NCBI RefSeq assembly: GCF_004319545.1
Contig: NZ_CP036313.1
Span: 434,001-498,000 of the forward strand
Length of the DNA: 64,000 nt
Source: Desulfobacter hydrogenophilus
GTDB lineage: Bacteria; Desulfobacterota; Desulfobacteria; Desulfobacterales; Desulfobacteraceae
Direction: 5' to 3'
The notes under the pieces were generated by a model. It made no database searches, was not told where the DNA came from, and saw only the letters and a list, made by a program, of their open reading frames with translations. Position numbers and translations under genes: made by a program. The number at the start of each line of letters is the position of its first letter. Position 1 is the first letter of the stretch. Shown here one piece after another: positions 6,873-16,046 of this stretch.

Positions 6873-7523
6873 ATGGCGGAGGCCGGCATTAGAGCGCATA
6901 AAAAAGACCAGTCTGTGCGCAAAATTTTAAATGCGGCCTTACTGGTTTTCAGCACCCAGGGATATAACGGAGCCCGGGTTGATGCCATTGCACGCAAAGC
7001 CGGGGTAAACAAAGCCATGATATATTACCGGATCGGAAATAAACTGGCCCTGTACCAAACGGTTATTCATGACATCTACCAGGACCGGGCAGCGCAGCTT
7101 CGCCGGGAAATCCAGTCCAGCACCACGCCCGAAGAAAAATTAAAAGCTTACATCGCCAGCGTTGCCGCCATCATGGATGCCCATCCCCATTTCACCCGGA
7201 TCATGATACGGGAGATGGTTTCCGGGTGGGCCAATTTCGGCCCGGCCATCTTTGAAGAGGTGAGTGTGACCGTTAAGATAGTTCAGGCAATACTTGACGA
7301 AGGCGTGGAAAAAGGGGTTTTTGTGAAAACAGATCCCCCGGCAGTTCATACCATGGTAATTGGGTCGCTTATCCTGAATCATCTTACCCAACCGGTAAAA
7401 AACCAAATTATGGCGGCCCTGGGCACATCAGAAACCCCACCTGATATCAGTGGTTTTAACCAGCTTGTACCCCAGGTACAGCGCCTGGTGATTGCCGCGT
7501 TGCGTCCCGAAGCTGATAGCTGA
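6873..7523 (+). CDS. TetR/AcrR-family transcriptional regulator of the efflux operon
   Basis: The 216-residue protein has the TetR helix-turn-helix at residues 13-60: ILNAALLVFSTQGYNGARVD followed by AIARKAGVNKAMIYYRIGNK. The rest is the variable helical ligand-binding and dimerisation part. ATG 6873 follows a strong ribosome binding site AAAGGAG. The gene is 45 bases upstream of tolC in the same direction, so it most likely represses the pump operon and itself and is released by a toxic ligand. A possible operator is the broken palindrome TAACC/GGTTA at about 6797-6826. The last codons and the stop lie in a run of four 7-base repeats, so a change of repeat number would alter the C-terminal tail. 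The ligand cannot be predicted. Confidence 0.9.
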   Translation: MAEAGIRAHKKDQSVRKILNAALLVFSTQGYNGARVDAIARKAGVNKAMIYYRIGNKLALYQTVIHDIYQDRAAQLRREIQSSTTPEEKLKAYIASVAAIMDAHPHFTRIMIREMVSGWANFGPAIFEEVSVTVKIVQAILDEGVEKGVFVKTDPPAVHTMVIGSLILNHLTQPVKNQIMAALGTSETPPDISGFNQLVPQVQRLVIAALRPEADS

Positions 7524-7538
7524 TAGCTGATAGCTGAT
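7511..7538 (+). repeat. Four tandem copies of AGCTGAT across the tetR stop codon
   Basis: The heptamer AGCTGAT occurs four times without interruption, followed by AG. The first copies encode the last residues of the TetR protein and its TGA stop (7521-7523). Each unit carries TGATAG, so all frames meet a stop soon. The unit length is not a multiple of three, so slippage would move the reading frame and change the spacing to tolC. Whether it is variable is unknown. Confidence 0.85.
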
Positions 7539-7568
7539 AGCCGCAAGCTAAAGAATAAGAGGTCAAAA

Positions 7569-8927
7569 ATGAATAAGGCAATACAAGCAAACCGGTCATT
7601 TCTTTTATTGATATCCGCTGTGCTGATTTTAGTATCCCCGTCAGGCACATGCCGGGCCCAGGACCGGCTGACCGTGGACCGGGCCGTACAAATTGCCCTT
7701 GAAAACAGCCTGCAGCGGCGAATGGCTGCAAAGGATGTGGAAATTGCCGATGAGGGTCTTTCCCGGGCCCGGGCCGAATTCGGACCGACCGTGACACTTC
7801 AGGGGGGGCTTTACCGGTATGACGACCAGCCCAGTCTGGTGCAGATAAACCAAGGCCTGGCGGAGCTTAATAATGCCCTGTCTGCCATGACCTACGGCCA
7901 GGTGCCGGAAGTAAGTCTGCCCAGTGACAGCCGCACCTATTACGGCGGACAGATCAAGGTAACCCAACCTTTATATACGGGGAATAAACTGACCGCCACC
8001 CGCCGCCTGGCCCAAGCCAACCTGGAAAATGCCCGGAAAAACCTGGATGCCTCGGACAATGATCTGGCGTTATCTGCCCAAAAAGCCTTTTATACTGTGA
8101 TGCTGAGCCGGCAGATGGCCGAAGCCATGGACGAGGCGGTGGAGAGCATGACCGGGCATGTCCAAGAAGCAACCGCCTACCATGATCAGAAAATTGTTCC
8201 CAAGCTGGATCTTTTGCGGGCCCAAGAAAAACTTGCGGATTTAAGACAACAGCAGTTGTATGCCCATAATAATGTGAATCTTGCCCAGACCTCTTTGAAC
8301 TATGTGCTCGGCGTGGACATGGACACCCGCTACACCTATGATGATGCGCCACAGCCCCTGCCCCTGCCCCTGGATCTTAAGACCTGTATTAAAACCGGTA
8401 TGGAGAACCGGCCGGAAATCGGTGCGGTGGACGCACAGATCCAAATGGCAAAAGAACAGATCGCTATTGCCCAAAGTGACCATCTGCCCACCCTGGCCCT
8501 GGTGGGGGAAGCCCACCGCTATGAACCTGAAAATGAGGAACCTTCGGCCCAGATCGGCATTGTGGCCAGCATTGATCTGTTTGACAGCGGCCGAACCAGC
8601 CATAAAAAGGCCCAGGCCGCCCGGGGGCTTGAAAAGGCCCGGATCGTAAAAAAACAATTATTCAGGGGAATTCGCCTGGCGGTGGAAAAAGCATACCACG
8701 ATGCCCAGGCCGCCCTTAAATCCATTGATGTGGCCCAAAAATCCCTGGATACGGCCCAGGAGGCCCTGAATGCCGCCCGTACCCGGTACCGGGTGGGGTT
8801 AAGCACCTCTCTGGAACGTCTGGATGCCGAAGTGTCCCTGACCCGGGCCAAAACCAATCATATTCACGCCTTAAGTATGTATAACATTGCGGTCTGCGAG
8901 CTGGAACGCGCCATGGGAAAGGAGTAA
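7569..8927 (+). CDS. TolC-family outer-membrane efflux channel
   Basis: The 452-residue protein is an outer-membrane factor of a tripartite pump, forming the trimeric channel that carries drugs or metabolites through the outer membrane. A signal peptide (LLLISAVLILVSPSGTCRAQ) ends near residue 31. The two OEP halves are recognisable: the first around residues 33-240 with VDRAVQIALENSLQ, the second around 265-450 with CIKTGMENRPEIGAVDAQIQ and ARTRYRVGLSTSLERLDAEV. The protein is rich in alanine and glutamine in long helices, as usual for the family. The ATG follows AGAGG. Six bases separate it from the adaptor gene, so they are one transcript. Which compounds are exported is not readable. Confidence 0.92.
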   Translation: MNKAIQANRSFLLLISAVLILVSPSGTCRAQDRLTVDRAVQIALENSLQRRMAAKDVEIADEGLSRARAEFGPTVTLQGGLYRYDDQPSLVQINQGLAELNNALSAMTYGQVPEVSLPSDSRTYYGGQIKVTQPLYTGNKLTATRRLAQANLENARKNLDASDNDLALSAQKAFYTVMLSRQMAEAMDEAVESMTGHVQEATAYHDQKIVPKLDLLRAQEKLADLRQQQLYAHNNVNLAQTSLNYVLGVDMDTRYTYDDAPQPLPLPLDLKTCIKTGMENRPEIGAVDAQIQMAKEQIAIAQSDHLPTLALVGEAHRYEPENEEPSAQIGIVASIDLFDSGRTSHKKAQAARGLEKARIVKKQLFRGIRLAVEKAYHDAQAALKSIDVAQKSLDTAQEALNAARTRYRVGLSTSLERLDAEVSLTRAKTNHIHALSMYNIAVCELERAMGKE

Positions 8928-8933
8928 CCCCTG

Positions 8934-10037
8934 ATGAAGCAATGCAAAAAAAAATATTTTATAACGGTGCCCGCGCTCTTTGCTCTATCCATGCTAATCA
9001 CGGCCGGGTGCAACAACCCGTCGGAACAAGAGGGCAAGGCCTTGTTGGAACCTGCCCCCCTTGTCACCAGCATAACCATTTCCGCCCAGGATACCCAGCC
9101 GACGCACCGCTTTCCAGGCGAGGTCCGGGGACGGTACGAGACCGCCCTGGGATTCCGGGTCCCGGGCAAGGTGATTGCCCGCCATGTGGAGACCGGTACC
9201 CGGGTCAAGGCAGGAGATCTGCTCATGCAGGTGGACCCCAAAGATATCAAAGAGGCGATGACGGCGGCCAAAGCCCAGGTGGATGCGGCCGAAAGCCAAT
9301 ATAAGCTGACCGCAGACCTGCTCAAGCGCTTTAACGCCCTTTATGAACAAGACTACATGAGCAAAGCCGAAATTGACCGTTACCAAAACAACGCGGACTC
9401 AGCCAGAGCGGTATTAAAGCAGGCCCGGGCCCAGCTTACCCAGGCGGGCAATCAACTGGACTATTGTAATCTCAACGCCGACGATAACGGTGTGGTGCTT
9501 GATGTTCGGGCAGAAACCGGTCAGGTGGTGGCGGCAGGCATGCCCGTGGTCATCATGGTCAAGGGAGACCAACGGGAGGTTGAAATTTTCGTGCCCGAGA
9601 ACCAGGTAGCAACATTTAGCCCCGGCGCTTATTTTCACGTCAATTTCTGGGCACTTCCCAACCTGGCGGTGCAGGGACAGGTCCGGTATGTATCCCCTGT
9701 GGCAGATCCCATTACCCGGACCTACAAAACCCGCATTACGCTTATCGATCCCCCGGACAGTGTTCGGCTGGGCATGACGGCGTCTGCGGTCAGTGCCGAA
9801 CATGAAGCCGGCAGCAGCCGGATATTTATCCCGATGTCCGCCGTTTATCAGACCGGTGATGCGCCCATGGTATGGGTGATTAAAGATCACAGGGTCGGGC
9901 AGCAGAAAATCAGAGTAGAAAAGGCCGGGCAAGGAGAAGAGATCCAGGTCATTGAAGGTCTGTCCCCGGGCGATGAGATTGTCACCACCGGTGTACACAA
10001 GCTTTCGGAAGGACAGCTGGTTCGGACCCAACCTTAG
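8934..10037 (+). CDS. RND efflux periplasmic adaptor (membrane fusion protein), lipoprotein
   Basis: The 367-residue protein links the inner-membrane RND pump to the TolC channel. It begins with a lipoprotein signal whose lipobox is LITAGC near residue 26. The barrel-sandwich half-motif GFRVPGKVIARHVETGTRVK (about residues 73-92) and its second half DNGVVLDVRAETGQVVAAGM enclose an alpha-helical hairpin (about 100-165). The beta-barrel and membrane-proximal parts follow, ending with GLSPGDEIVTTGVHKLSEGQ. A clear ribosome binding site AAAGGAG precedes the ATG. In the usual order the RND pump gene would come next. Here two signalling genes of 6 kb stand in between, and the pump resumes at 16047. 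Confidence 0.92.
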   Translation: MKQCKKKYFITVPALFALSMLITAGCNNPSEQEGKALLEPAPLVTSITISAQDTQPTHRFPGEVRGRYETALGFRVPGKVIARHVETGTRVKAGDLLMQVDPKDIKEAMTAAKAQVDAAESQYKLTADLLKRFNALYEQDYMSKAEIDRYQNNADSARAVLKQARAQLTQAGNQLDYCNLNADDNGVVLDVRAETGQVVAAGMPVVIMVKGDQREVEIFVPENQVATFSPGAYFHVNFWALPNLAVQGQVRYVSPVADPITRTYKTRITLIDPPDSVRLGMTASAVSAEHEAGSSRIFIPMSAVYQTGDAPMVWVIKDHRVGQQKIRVEKAGQGEEIQVIEGLSPGDEIVTTGVHKLSEGQLVRTQP

Positions 10038-10097
10038 GCAAATAAAGACAAATAACAGCCATGAAAACAATAAAGGACGGCTTGTCTGACAGCTGAC

Positions 10098-11504
10098 ATG
10101 ATAATGAGAATAACAAATACAATTGTTGGCGCAAGGAGCAAATATAAGAAGCAAATCAAACCGGTGTTTTTTGTTCTTCTTTTGTTTCACATGTTTTTCT
10201 GCCCTGGGGGCCTGTTTGCACAAAATGCAGACAATAAGGTTGCAGAAAGACTGAAGCTGACCCCTGAGGAGGGAAACTATCTTCAGGGAAAAAAAGTGCT
10301 GCAAATGCCGACCCATGACAACTGGAAGCCCTTTAATTTTATAGAAAATTCAATACCACAAGGGTACCTGATAGATCTTGCAAAAATGCTTGCTGACAAG
10401 ATAGGTGTAAAAATTGAGTTTATTCAGGGGTATGCCTGGGCTGAGCATATGCAAATGTTAAAAGACGGGAACGTTGACATCGTCGGCAACATGGTGCAGA
10501 CCGAGGAGCGGCAAAAAAGTTATCTCTTCAGCCACCAAAAAACCCTGAACCTGTTGACGGGACTGGCCAGCTTTAAACAGTATACCCGTATTAATGAAAT
10601 CGGAAACGGCACTCTTGGCGTGCAAAAGGGTTCTGTCTTCGACAGCTTTTTTAAAAAGCATTATCCGGATCAGAATGTAACGTACTATTTAAATCTTCAA
10701 GAACTTTTCAAAGCGCTGGTAAATCGCGAAATTGATGCCTTTATCGAAAATTATTCCGTTATAAATTACCTTATCAATACGTCTCTTCTTTTTGAAAAAG
10801 ATCTTGGCGTCTATCTGCTTGAAGACGAGCACAGGCTCGATCTTCCTATGCATTTTGCCGTCAGTAAAAATGAGCCAATACTTTTTTCTGTTATTAACAA
10901 AGCATACGACGCCATTGCCCAGAAAGATTTGGATAATCTGAAATCAAAATGGGAAATGAGCCCAAAAAAGAAAAAATCTCCCGACTTTACCGTTGATGAG
11001 AAAGCATGGATTCAGCAGCATCCGCAACTCAAAGTGGGCCTTTACCATGCACCGCCCTATAGCTATACGGAGTTTGGAGAACCGAAAGGCTACTTGGTCG
11101 ATATTGTCAGACAAGTATTTGAACGTGCAAACTTAACCCCTGAATTTACCAGAACACTGCCGCTGAAAACCAAACTTAAGATGTTGCGGGCAAACGAGCT
11201 TGATGTCGGCATTGGTCTTATCAAAACAGAAGCAAGGGAAAAGTTTTTAGATTACACCAAAACACAGAAGGATCTTCAAGTTGGTATCTTTGCCCGGAAT
11301 GACGGGCCGCAATATCTTAATGAAAAGAGCCTTAATGGTCTTACCATCGCTTCATATCACAGCTATGCTCTTGCTGAAAAATATATAAGAAAATATCAGG
11401 ATATAAAAATTGTCAACGCAGACGATGCAGACGGCATGATGAAACTGGTTTCCCAGGGGGAGGCTGAGTTGCACTCCAAGAGGTGGCAGGTGCCAATTTT
11501 ATGA
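10098..11504 (+). CDS. N-terminal part of a hybrid sensor kinase (two periplasmic binding domains), frameshifted
   Basis: This frame of 468 codons encodes the sensory front of a BvgS/EvgS-like kinase. After a signal or first membrane segment (about residues 22-41) come two solute-binding (SBP_bac_3) modules. The first is at about 55-285 (PTHDNWKPFNF, GNVDIVGNMVQTEERQ). The second starts at about 300 (LKVGLYHAPPYSYTEFGEPK, ELDVGIGLIKTEAREKFLDY). The frame runs out at TGA 11502-11504 in unrelated sequence. The true continuation, VALQEVAGANF, lies in the next frame from about 11468. Restoring one G in GAGTTGCA would fuse this with the following ORF into one protein of about 1,540 residues. It may be a sequencing error, a recent mutation or slippage. 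The base composition is more AT-rich than the efflux genes around it. Confidence 0.8.
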   Translation: MIMRITNTIVGARSKYKKQIKPVFFVLLLFHMFFCPGGLFAQNADNKVAERLKLTPEEGNYLQGKKVLQMPTHDNWKPFNFIENSIPQGYLIDLAKMLADKIGVKIEFIQGYAWAEHMQMLKDGNVDIVGNMVQTEERQKSYLFSHQKTLNLLTGLASFKQYTRINEIGNGTLGVQKGSVFDSFFKKHYPDQNVTYYLNLQELFKALVNREIDAFIENYSVINYLINTSLLFEKDLGVYLLEDEHRLDLPMHFAVSKNEPILFSVINKAYDAIAQKDLDNLKSKWEMSPKKKKSPDFTVDEKAWIQQHPQLKVGLYHAPPYSYTEFGEPKGYLVDIVRQVFERANLTPEFTRTLPLKTKLKMLRANELDVGIGLIKTEAREKFLDYTKTQKDLQVGIFARNDGPQYLNEKSLNGLTIASYHSYALAEKYIRKYQDIKIVNADDADGMMKLVSQGEAELHSKRWQVPIL

Positions 11505-14500
11505 TATTTTGGGCCAACTACAACAACCTTGTCCTGAAAGGATATCTTCCGGATGCGATTCAGATCAGTACCATGGTTACCGGCAAAAATCACCCGCTCC
11601 TGAAATCTATCCTGGAAAAATCATATCAGGCCATTCCATTCAGTCAACTCTATGCCCTTCACGAAAAATGGCTTGGTGCAGACTTTTCGGCAGAACAAAG
11701 AATTATGACCAGAGAAGAGCTGGCGTTTTTAGATAATAAAAAGACATTTACCGTTTGTGATTATAACGACATGAACCCCATATCCGGTGTTCAAAATGGG
11801 CAACTAATCGGCGTTATGGGAGACTATTATAACGAAATCGCTTCACGCCTGAACGTAAAGTTTGAAGCGATCCCAACAAGTGATAGAGAAGAACTCAGCC
11901 GTAACGTGGCCGGCGGTAAATGTGATTTTATCTCTGTAATCCCAGCAGACCAACCTCCTTTTCCTGCAATCAAAAGATCCGACGAATTTGCCGGAAGTAT
12001 TTATCTCTCCATGGGCAATCTGAAAAGTATTTTTTTTGATCAGGACAGCGATTTTGAAGGTCATACCTTCATTGTCTGTTATGAATCCTTCAAACAGGCG
12101 CTACAAGAAGCATATCCGGATCTTGACATCGAAGTGAATTCCGATATGGATCGTATTCTTAAAAAAATCAGCTCAGATGAAAATTCCCACTATGTAGCGC
12201 CTAAACCAATTATTGACAGCATTATTCAAAAATACGGTTATCAGAAATTTAAAATAAACGGTTCATTTGAAAAAGCTGAAATAAAATATGCACTGGGTGT
12301 GCATGATAAAAACCCGCTGCTGCTCTCCATAGTGAATAAAATCATCGCAACTATTCCGCCGGATTTAACAACCCGAATTTTCGATAAATACGAGCTCCGT
12401 GAAGTTCGTATCGAAAAGAGTTACAACATATATTTTCTTTACATCCTAGTCGCACTGCTCGTTGTAATGATTGTAGGACTGCTCGTCATCTTCCACCTAA
12501 AGAAGCAACACAAAATTATAGAAGCTGAAAAAGCAAGGTTTGAAACGCTTATGCAGAATGCCTCTGATGGTATTCTGATTATTGACAAAGACGCAAGCGT
12601 CCTTGATTCAAATATAAAAATACAACAGATGCTCGGTTACACCGCTGATGAAATAAAAACACTTAAAGTTTATGACATCAACAAATTTCATAAAAAAGAC
12701 TGGGTAATCAAATCGCTGCATTCCATAATCACAGAAAACAGGCAGATCGACGTCAAGGCAGAATATACCCGGAAAGATGGTTCTACATTTCCGGTAGGTA
12801 TCACCTCAAGCTCTATTGTGTTGGATAATCAGAACTGCAGTTACAGCTCCATCAGGGACATCAGCGAGCAGGTTGAAAAAGAAAAAGCCTTGACAGACAG
12901 TGAATTTCGCTGGAAATTTGCCATCGAAGGCAGCCGGGATGGTTTGTGGGACTGGAATGTGAAGACCTCGGAGGTCTATTTTTCACCACAATGGAAAAAA
13001 ATGCTCGGTTTTAAAGATCATGAATTTCAAGGCACCCTTGAAGAATGGAAAAAACTGATTCACCCTGAAGATATGCCACAGATAATGCAGGACACCACTG
13101 ACATCTTTGAGGGGAGAACACAAATTTTTATCAATCGTCACAGAGTCCGGACCAAAGGTGGCGACTATAAATGGATTCTCGACAGGGGTGTTATCGTTTC
13201 AAGAGATGAACAAGGCAACCCCGAGCGTATACTTGGCACACAGACCGATATCAGCCGGCAAAAAGAGACTGAGGAAAAACTTAAGGCCGCCATGATTGAG
13301 GCGCAGGAAGCCAATCGCAGTAAATCTGTTTTTCTCTCTAATATGTCCCATGAACTACGGACGCCGTTAAACGCCATACTGGGGTACACACAGATTTTTG
13401 CCGATGATAAAACACTAACAAAAAAGCAACTCTCCGGTATTCAAACAATGCAAAATGCCGGAGAACATCTACTGATGCTGATCAACGATATGCTTGACCT
13501 CTCTAAAATAGAAGCCGGAAAGTTGGAAATTCAATCGAGTGAAATAGAGCTCAAGGCATTTATTACCCATATTTGTAATTTCATAAAAGTGCGCAGTGAT
13601 TCTAAAAACATTGAATTTTATCATGAAATCAGCCAGCACTTGCCGGACATTATTATTGGTGATGAATTGAGGATACGGCAGATCTTACTTAACCTTATTT
13701 CCAATGCCGTCAAGTTTACCGACAAAGGATACTGCTCATTTCAGGTCATTGGAGAAACCGTGAGCGAAGGAAAAACAAAGCTCAACTTCATTGTGGAAGA
13801 CACAGGACCAGGAATCGATAAATCACAGCAGGAGATCGTATTTGAGCCTTTTAGACAGTCTGGAGAGCGTTTAAAATATTCCGAAGGAACCGGCCTTGGC
13901 TTGACTGTCAGCCGTAATCTGATCGTGCTTATGGGAGGCGAGCTTATTCTTACAAGCCCGATACACGACAAAAAGGAATCCGGCGTTGGTCTCGGCACCC
14001 GTTTCACGTTTAGCATTGTCGTTGCTTCAGAATATCGGGAAATGCCGCAAAAATGTGAACCCGGCATTTTATACAGTTTTCCCGACATAATGCCGGGATC
14101 AAAGAAGGTACTCATTGTAGACGACCAGTTCAGTAATCGTGTTGTGTTAAGAGATACGCTTGAATCTTTTGGGTTTGCCGTTTCAGAGGCCAAAGATGGT
14201 GGGCAAGCATTATCGGTATGTAAAGAAGTGCAACCGGATCTTGTGTTTATGGATTTGCGAATGCCGGGTGTTGACGGGTTTACGGGGGTCAAGTTGCTCC
14301 GTGAGGATGAACGGTGCGCTAAAATACCCGTTATTGCAATTACTGCTTCCATGGCAGGTGAGGATTATCTTAAAGAGAAATGCTACGCGTCCGGTTTTGT
14401 CGGATTTTTACCAAAACCGTTTGTGAAGCAGGATTTAATTCAGATGGTTGCCGACATTTTGAATCTCTCTCTCAAATGTCATAAAGAAACACCAGAAACC

Positions 14501-14716
14501 AATGAAGATATCGTTGCCCCACCACAGGAAGTGTTAGAGCAACTGTGGAATTTTTTACTTGATGGTGATCTTGATGCGATTTCCGACACGGCCCAGGAAA
14601 TCAAAACAACAGACTCCGGACGTTACCGCAAATTTTCAAAACGATTGCAAGAACTTACAAACGAAATCCAGTTCAATGGCATTGAGCGGTTGTTGGATCA
14701 ATATTTGAAAAAATAA
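11483..14716 (+). CDS. Hybrid histidine kinase, main part (binding domain, TM, PAS-PAS, HisKA, HATPase, REC)
   Basis: The 1077-codon frame carries the rest of the sensor. Residues 1-75 finish the second binding domain, and 75-305 are a third one (FTVCDYNDMNPISG). A membrane segment follows at about 312-335 (IYFLYILVALLVVMIVGLLV), then two PAS domains (about 345-465 and 470-600). HisKA has the phospho-acceptor H623 in SNMSHELRTPLNA. The ATPase domain has NLISNAVKFTD, VEDTGPGI and GTGLGLTVSR. A receiver domain has D924 in FMDLRMPGVDG. A helical tail ends the protein. The GTG at 11483 is only the first possible start in this frame; the real start is at 10098 if the frameshift is corrected. The next gene, eleven bases on, is its probable partner. 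The ligand is likely a small metabolite such as an amino acid, by family. Confidence 0.85.
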   Translation: MAGANFMIFWANYNNLVLKGYLPDAIQISTMVTGKNHPLLKSILEKSYQAIPFSQLYALHEKWLGADFSAEQRIMTREELAFLDNKKTFTVCDYNDMNPISGVQNGQLIGVMGDYYNEIASRLNVKFEAIPTSDREELSRNVAGGKCDFISVIPADQPPFPAIKRSDEFAGSIYLSMGNLKSIFFDQDSDFEGHTFIVCYESFKQALQEAYPDLDIEVNSDMDRILKKISSDENSHYVAPKPIIDSIIQKYGYQKFKINGSFEKAEIKYALGVHDKNPLLLSIVNKIIATIPPDLTTRIFDKYELREVRIEKSYNIYFLYILVALLVVMIVGLLVIFHLKKQHKIIEAEKARFETLMQNASDGILIIDKDASVLDSNIKIQQMLGYTADEIKTLKVYDINKFHKKDWVIKSLHSIITENRQIDVKAEYTRKDGSTFPVGITSSSIVLDNQNCSYSSIRDISEQVEKEKALTDSEFRWKFAIEGSRDGLWDWNVKTSEVYFSPQWKKMLGFKDHEFQGTLEEWKKLIHPEDMPQIMQDTTDIFEGRTQIFINRHRVRTKGGDYKWILDRGVIVSRDEQGNPERILGTQTDISRQKETEEKLKAAMIEAQEANRSKSVFLSNMSHELRTPLNAILGYTQIFADDKTLTKKQLSGIQTMQNAGEHLLMLINDMLDLSKIEAGKLEIQSSEIELKAFITHICNFIKVRSDSKNIEFYHEISQHLPDIIIGDELRIRQILLNLISNAVKFTDKGYCSFQVIGETVSEGKTKLNFIVEDTGPGIDKSQQEIVFEPFRQSGERLKYSEGTGLGLTVSRNLIVLMGGELILTSPIHDKKESGVGLGTRFTFSIVVASEYREMPQKCEPGILYSFPDIMPGSKKVLIVDDQFSNRVVLRDTLESFGFAVSEAKDGGQALSVCKEVQPDLVFMDLRMPGVDGFTGVKLLREDERCAKIPVIAITASMAGEDYLKEKCYASGFVGFLPKPFVKQDLIQMVADILNLSLKCHKETPETNEDIVAPPQEVLEQLWNFLLDGDLDAISDTAQEIKTTDSGRYRKFSKRLQELTNEIQFNGIERLLDQYLKK

Positions 14717-14727
14717 CGAGGAGCCAC

Positions 14728-16038
14728 ATGGTGTCGACAATTCTTTTAGTGGATGATCAGCCCAATAATATAAAGGTGTTGCTCTCTTTTTTAAAAAAGC
14801 ATAATTTCAAAATCCGTGTGGCAGATTCCGGTGAACGGGCCCTGCAGATGCTGGAGCGGTTTCAGCCGAGCATTATTCTCATGGATGTTATGATGCCCAG
14901 GTTGGACGGCTTTGAAACCTGTCGGCGAATCAAACACAATAAAATGCTCCATGAAATTCCTGTGATTTTCATGACCGCCCTTGACAACGTAGAAGATAAG
15001 GTAGCCGGATTTGAAGCAGGAGGAGTTGACTATATTACCAAGCCCTTTCATCAGGCAGAAGTATTTGCAAGGGTCAAATTGCATATTGATCTGAGAGAAA
15101 AAAATATTGCCCTGCAAAAGAGTGAAAAACAAATTCGTATGATTGTAGAAAATGCGCCCATCAGCATTCATGAATTGAATCTGCAGGGGAAAATCATTTC
15201 TATGAACACGGCTGGATTGAAAATGATCGGGGCATCCAGCGAAGAACAGGTTCTTGAAATGGACTATAAGACAATAATTGATGAAACGGAAAAGTTGCGT
15301 GTGAACCGCATTTTCGACAAAGCATACGAGGGTAGCGTTTGTCAGTTTGAATTTAAGGCAAAAGGAAAAAATAACCCGATCTTCAGTGCACGGCTTGTCC
15401 CGATCAAAGACAAACAGGGCAAAATAGAACGATTGCTTGGCATTTCTGAAGATATTACCGAACAAAAAAAAGCAGAAGAAAAAGTCCGGCAAATGGCGTT
15501 TGTTGACGCCTTAACGCAGCTTCCCAACCGACGATTGCTTGAGGATCGTATTAAAAAGATCAAAGCACAAAGTGAAAGAACGGCAAACCACAATGCCCTG
15601 ATATATATTGATCTCGATAATTTCAAACCGCTAAATGATACATGGGGCCATAAAGCCGGAGATTTGTTGCTGATTGAAGTAGCGCAACGCCTTACACACT
15701 CGGTACGGAAGATGGATACGGTTTCACGTCTTGGCGGTGATGAATTCGTTATCCTGCTCAGTATTCTGGACAAAGAACGTCAGCAGGCAGTAACACAGGT
15801 AACCCAGGTGTCCGAAAAGATACTTGCTGCTGTTTCAGAACCTTACGAGATAAACCTTGACCAGGATAACGGCAAGGTATCGCAGATTAGGCATATTTGT
15901 ACGGCCAGTATTGGTGTTGCCGTTTTTGCAGGTAATGAGATTGCCGGTCCTGATGAAATTCTCAAATGGGCAGACGAAGCAATGTATAAAGCCAAAAATG
16001 CCGGGAAAAACACGATCCGGTTTTACGAAAAGATATAG
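14728..16038 (+). CDS. Response regulator with PAS and GGDEF domains (diguanylate cyclase)
   Basis: The 436-residue protein joins a receiver domain, a PAS domain and a GGDEF domain. It is expected to make cyclic di-GMP when the receiver is phosphorylated. The phospho-acceptor is D53 in ILMDVMMPRLDG. PAS covers about residues 130-255. The cyclase domain starts at DALTQLPNRRLLEDRI and has an intact GGDEF at 336-340. An RxxD inhibitory site (RKMD) lies five residues before it, so product inhibition is likely. A strong ribosome binding site GAGGAG precedes ATG 14728. The gene is eleven bases after the hybrid kinase and eight bases before the RND pump gene. Kinase and regulator thus form one module, and the output is probably a change of life style rather than direct transcription control. 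Confidence 0.92.
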   Translation: MVSTILLVDDQPNNIKVLLSFLKKHNFKIRVADSGERALQMLERFQPSIILMDVMMPRLDGFETCRRIKHNKMLHEIPVIFMTALDNVEDKVAGFEAGGVDYITKPFHQAEVFARVKLHIDLREKNIALQKSEKQIRMIVENAPISIHELNLQGKIISMNTAGLKMIGASSEEQVLEMDYKTIIDETEKLRVNRIFDKAYEGSVCQFEFKAKGKNNPIFSARLVPIKDKQGKIERLLGISEDITEQKKAEEKVRQMAFVDALTQLPNRRLLEDRIKKIKAQSERTANHNALIYIDLDNFKPLNDTWGHKAGDLLLIEVAQRLTHSVRKMDTVSRLGGDEFVILLSILDKERQQAVTQVTQVSEKILAAVSEPYEINLDQDNGKVSQIRHICTASIGVAVFAGNEIAGPDEILKWADEAMYKAKNAGKNTIRFYEKI

Positions 16039-16046
16039 ATGATATA

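Noticed and set aside
9414..10316. 300-codon minus-strand ORF
   Set aside because: It is antisense to the adaptor gene and the start of the kinase gene, both of which show clear family motifs.
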